64,000 nt of DNA from SZAS-103 sp038316385 (GTDB taxonomy: Bacteria > Pseudomonadota > Gammaproteobacteria > Xanthomonadales > Xanthomonadaceae): assembly GCA_038316385.1 (NCBI GenBank), contig JBBQAN010000001.1, positions 124,001 to 188,000 on the forward strand, read 5' to 3'. Numbering within the stretch: the first letter of the stretch is position 1; the number at the start of each line of letters is the position of its first letter. Below, piece after piece: positions 61,724 through 64,000 of the stretch. Both the position numbers and the translations under genes were made by a program. Below the pieces are notes generated by a model, which saw nothing but the letters and a program-made list of their open reading frames with translations, was not told where the DNA came from and made no database searches.

Positions 61724-62167
61724 CTACTCCGTGATGGTCGGTGGGGGCGCGACGACAGACGCGATCTGCGGCGGCGCGACGGGTTGATCGTGGCCGAGTT
61801 GGAGAATACCTGCAACGATCACTGCCGCGCCCAGCAATTGCATCGCGCCGATCGCTTCGTGCAGCACCAGCCACGAGGCGAACATTACCGCGACGAAAAC
61901 GATCGCGCTGGTCGGGAACGCGCGCGACAAATCCGAATGCCGCAGGATCAGCATCCACACGACGAAGCAGCCGCAGTAGCTCGCGATCGCCAGCCACAGC
62001 CAGCCCGAGCCCAGGGCGAGCGTGAAGGCATGCGCTGAAAAATCGAAGCCGCCAGTGGCATTTCCAGCGAACTTCAGCGAGAGCTGGGTCACGATCTCGA
62101 CCGCGACCAAGGCCAGCCATGCGAGCACCAGCATCTTGCGCGGACGTTGCAGAGCGGGGGCGTTCAT
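61724..62167 (-). CDS. DMT-superfamily small membrane protein
   Basis: The 147-residue product has four membrane segments (about 12-31, 54-75, 80-100, 106-125), the EamA/SMR half-size layout. It has a conserved basic residue in the loop (RHSDLSRAFPTSAIVF), similar to the ArnE/ArnF type of lipid-carrier transporter subunits. It could move a lipid or small acylated product across the membrane, which is inference from the operon. Its ATG overlaps the stop of the acetyltransferase gene, and the acyl carrier protein gene follows after 3 bases. Confidence 0.8.
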   Translation of the reverse strand: MNAPALQRPRKMLVLAWLALVAVEIVTQLSLKFAGNATGGFDFSAHAFTLALGSGWLWLAIASYCGCFVVWMLILRHSDLSRAFPTSAIVFVAVMFASWLVLHEAIGAMQLLGAAVIVAGILQLGHDQPVAPPQIASVVAPPPTITE

Positions 62168-63297
62168 GCGTGGGCCTTGCGCGCGGCGTTCGTCGCCGGA
62201 ACGGATTCGCGATGCAGGCCGAACGCGCGTTCGGCGGTCTTCATCGTGCCGTCAATCAGCCGATTGCGGTGCTGATACCAAAGCCAGTTCGGAGTGAGCG
62301 CGCTGCCCAGCCGCAATTTTTCCTGCGGCAACCCCTGACCGCTTTGGTACGTTGCGATGCGGTGTTCGATCGCATAGCGCACATTCTCCATCCAGCTCAC
62401 GTAGTACAGATTCAGGCGGCGCGCGTGGACGTAATCCATGCCGATGTATTTGTCGATCAGGCGCTCGCTGTCGTGCAGCACCAGGTTGAATGCGACCAGG
62501 GTTCCGTCGAGCCAGTAACAGACGCAGGACGCACGATCGCCGAGTTCGGCGAGCACGCTGTCGAAATACTCCGGCATGAGTTCTTCCAACTGCATTTCCG
62601 CGCGTTCGAGGGTGTTGCGATACAGACGCGCGACGTCGTCGCGGATGCCTTCAATGTCGCGCCTCCATTCGATTCGCAGCGCAGCCCGCGAACGCTGCTT
62701 GCGGCGCATGTCCTTGCGCGTGGCGCGGCTGAGTGTCGCCAGATAGTCGTCGAGCGTGGCATACGGCAACGCCAGCGTCGCGGTCGCCAGTCCCGGCTGT
62801 CTGCGCATGCCGCGTGCGGTCAGCGCCCACTCCCACAATGCCGATTGCGCATCGCTGGCGTCCTTGACTGCGAGTAGTTGCACGCCGAGCTGCCCGGCAT
62901 GCGTTTCGCAGCCGTCGAGCACCATCGCGAGCATGCGTTGGCAGTCTGCGCCGGTGCTCTGCGGCGCGAAACCGGCGTGGCAGGTTTCGCAAACCGGCGA
63001 GCCCAGTGCGAGCATGCGTGGACGCAGCAAGCCCGGCGCCGCGCGTGCGAGCATGCCGACAACGCGGCGCAGACGGCCTTCCAGCGTGGTGTCCAGCCGA
63101 TAATCGGTGATGAAAGCCGGGACCGCTGCGCACAATTCGGAATCCACCCGCACGCCGAAATACACCCATTCGAAGTCCGCCAGCCCGGCGCGCTCGATCG
63201 CACGGTAGTACGACCAGTCTTCCAGTTCGCCGGGAAACAGCCGGTTCCATTCGGTCGCGGTAAACGCTTCGATCGAGCTGGCGACGACCAACTCCAT
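62164..63297 (-). CDS. GNAT/FemAB-like acetyltransferase (BioF2 type)
   Basis: The 377-residue product has the two-lobe GNAT/FemAB layout (PF13480-like). The conserved core is RATRKDMRRKQRSR, YRNTLERAEMQLEELMPEYF, CYWLDGTLVAFNLVLHDSERLIDKYIGMDY and YEL-like YQSGQGLPQEKLRLGS. Family members transfer acyl or aminoacyl groups to amines. With an acyl carrier protein nearby, acyl-ACP is a plausible donor. It shares one base with the esterase stop (TGATG) and overlaps the next gene by 4 bases. Confidence 0.85.
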   Translation of the reverse strand: MELVVASSIEAFTATEWNRLFPGELEDWSYYRAIERAGLADFEWVYFGVRVDSELCAAVPAFITDYRLDTTLEGRLRRVVGMLARAAPGLLRPRMLALGSPVCETCHAGFAPQSTGADCQRMLAMVLDGCETHAGQLGVQLLAVKDASDAQSALWEWALTARGMRRQPGLATATLALPYATLDDYLATLSRATRKDMRRKQRSRAALRIEWRRDIEGIRDDVARLYRNTLERAEMQLEELMPEYFDSVLAELGDRASCVCYWLDGTLVAFNLVLHDSERLIDKYIGMDYVHARRLNLYYVSWMENVRYAIEHRIATYQSGQGLPQEKLRLGSALTPNWLWYQHRNRLIDGTMKTAERAFGLHRESVPATNAARKAHA

Positions 63298-64000
63298 CAG
63301 ACCGCCCGCAACAACGATGCGCCGCTTGCATCGCCGGTATCTGTGCCGATGCAGCGCGAAAAGAAATCGGCCGAGCGCGCGACAACTTCGCGATGCTCCT
63401 GGTCGACGGTGACCATGTGGTAACTGTTGTGCAACAGCAGGGTTTCGACATCGGCGCCGACGCTGCGCTCGACGATGTGCGCGTTACGCACGCTGGCGAC
63501 ATCGTCGTTGGCCGAGTGCACGACCAGACACGGCGCGCGCACCTGGTCGAGTTGCTTGCGCACGCGCGCCGACAAGCGATAGAACTCCGCGAGCGATGGC
63601 CACGGATTGCCCGGCAGCCCGCCCGCCGCGCTGTCGCCGCTCAACATGCTGCCGGCGATGCGCTGGCGCACGCGCTCGCACTTGATGCCATACGGCGGCT
63701 TTTCCATGAATCGTTGCTTGCGCCCGATTCCCAACCGCATCGCAAGCGGCAGCATGAACGAGAGTTTCGCGATGCGCGGGATCGTCCAGCCGTCGTAGGC
63801 GAACGTCGTGCCGTACAGCGCCAACCCATTGACCTGCGCGGGCCGTTCGGCGGCGAGCTTGAGCGCGAGCAGCGCGCCCATCGACAGGCCACCGACGAAG
63901 ATCCGGTCGACCTGGCCGGCGAGGCGATCGGCGGCTTCGGTCACGCTGCGGTACCAGTCGCGCCAGCCGGTCGCGAGCAGGTCGTCCTCGTTGCCGCAAT
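63297..64000 (-). CDS. Alpha/beta hydrolase (carboxylesterase/thioesterase type), 5' truncated
   Basis: The gene continues past the right edge; about 234 codons are seen. The frame is open to base 64000, with residues NEDDLLATGWRDWYRSV before an internal GTG. The fold is that of Est30-type carboxylesterases: nucleophile elbow VGGLSMGALLAL, acid in VHSANDDVASV, His in SYHMVTVDQEH. All three residues of the triad are visible. The stop codon overlaps the acetyltransferase start by one base, so the two are coupled. In an acyl-ACP operon a thioesterase or lipase role is plausible. Confidence 0.87.
   Translation of the reverse strand, partial: CGNEDDLLATGWRDWYRSVTEAADRLAGQVDRIFVGGLSMGALLALKLAAERPAQVNGLALYGTTFAYDGWTIPRIAKLSFMLPLAMRLGIGRKQRFMEKPPYGIKCERVRQRIAGSMLSGDSAAGGLPGNPWPSLAEFYRLSARVRKQLDQVRAPCLVVHSANDDVASVRNAHIVERSVGADVETLLLHNSYHMVTVDQEHREVVARSADFFSRCIGTDTGDASGASLLRAV

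Overview
This is a high-GC chromosomal window around a bacterial replication origin. Gene content points to a gammaproteobacterium of the Xanthomonadales (Lysobacterales), probably near Rhodanobacteraceae. The evidence is the tonB-exbB-exbD-exbD-pdxJ cluster known from Xanthomonas, the dnaA-dnaN-recF-gyrB block, an E. coli-type NADP isocitrate dehydrogenase and TPR-sulfotransferase/TonB-receptor gene pairs. The family call is inference; no 16S rRNA or tRNA gene was seen.

Layout. 1-5.2 kb: 3' end of fructose-1,6-bisphosphatase, two small membrane proteins, an Sfp-type phosphopantetheinyl transferase and a sensor diguanylate cyclase. 5.2-10.2 kb: pdxJ facing a tonB-exbB-exbD1-exbD2-exbD3 cluster, where the third exbD looks like a duplicate, then a TPR protein. 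10.5-21.9 kb: the origin. gyrB, recF, dnaN and dnaA lie on the minus strand; rpmH, rnpA, yidC and mnmE lie on the plus strand. The dnaA-dnaN gap carries DnaA boxes and an AT-rich tract, and recF contains two parS sites. A TonB-like lipoprotein gene follows. 22-26.6 kb: a tightly packed minus-strand operon (membrane protein, XRE regulator, TAP-type hydrolase, small membrane protein, NatA-like ATPase, NatB-like permease) preceded by two identical-arm operators. 26.7-33.5 kb: fpr, a second ABC-2 exporter, tatD, and hrpB with four repeat-derived in-frame insertions.

34-39 kb: one very long trimeric autotransporter adhesin with a head made of 14-residue repeats. 39-48 kb: methyltransferase, rluE-like synthase, TonB-dependent receptor with an upstream TPR-sulfotransferase, an exported methyltransferase and a radical SAM protein. 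48-55.7 kb: DUF347 membrane protein, TPR protein, icd, lipoprotein, queF, zapE, hydrolase and cytochrome c5. 55.8-64 kb: HAD phosphatase/class III aminotransferase pair, a degenerate TraB-like protein, then a six-gene minus-strand operon (esterase, acetyltransferase, DMT-type protein, acyl carrier protein, ketosynthase, desaturase) that looks like an uncharacterised lipid or acyl-conjugate pathway and runs off the window.

Connections. The TonB system probably energises the receptor at 41-43.6 kb. The phosphopantetheinyl transferase may activate the acyl carrier protein at 61.4 kb. The most promising candidates for undescribed biology are the self-regulated NatAB/hydrolase operon and the acyl-ACP operon; hrpB is notable for mobile repeats kept inside a coding sequence.
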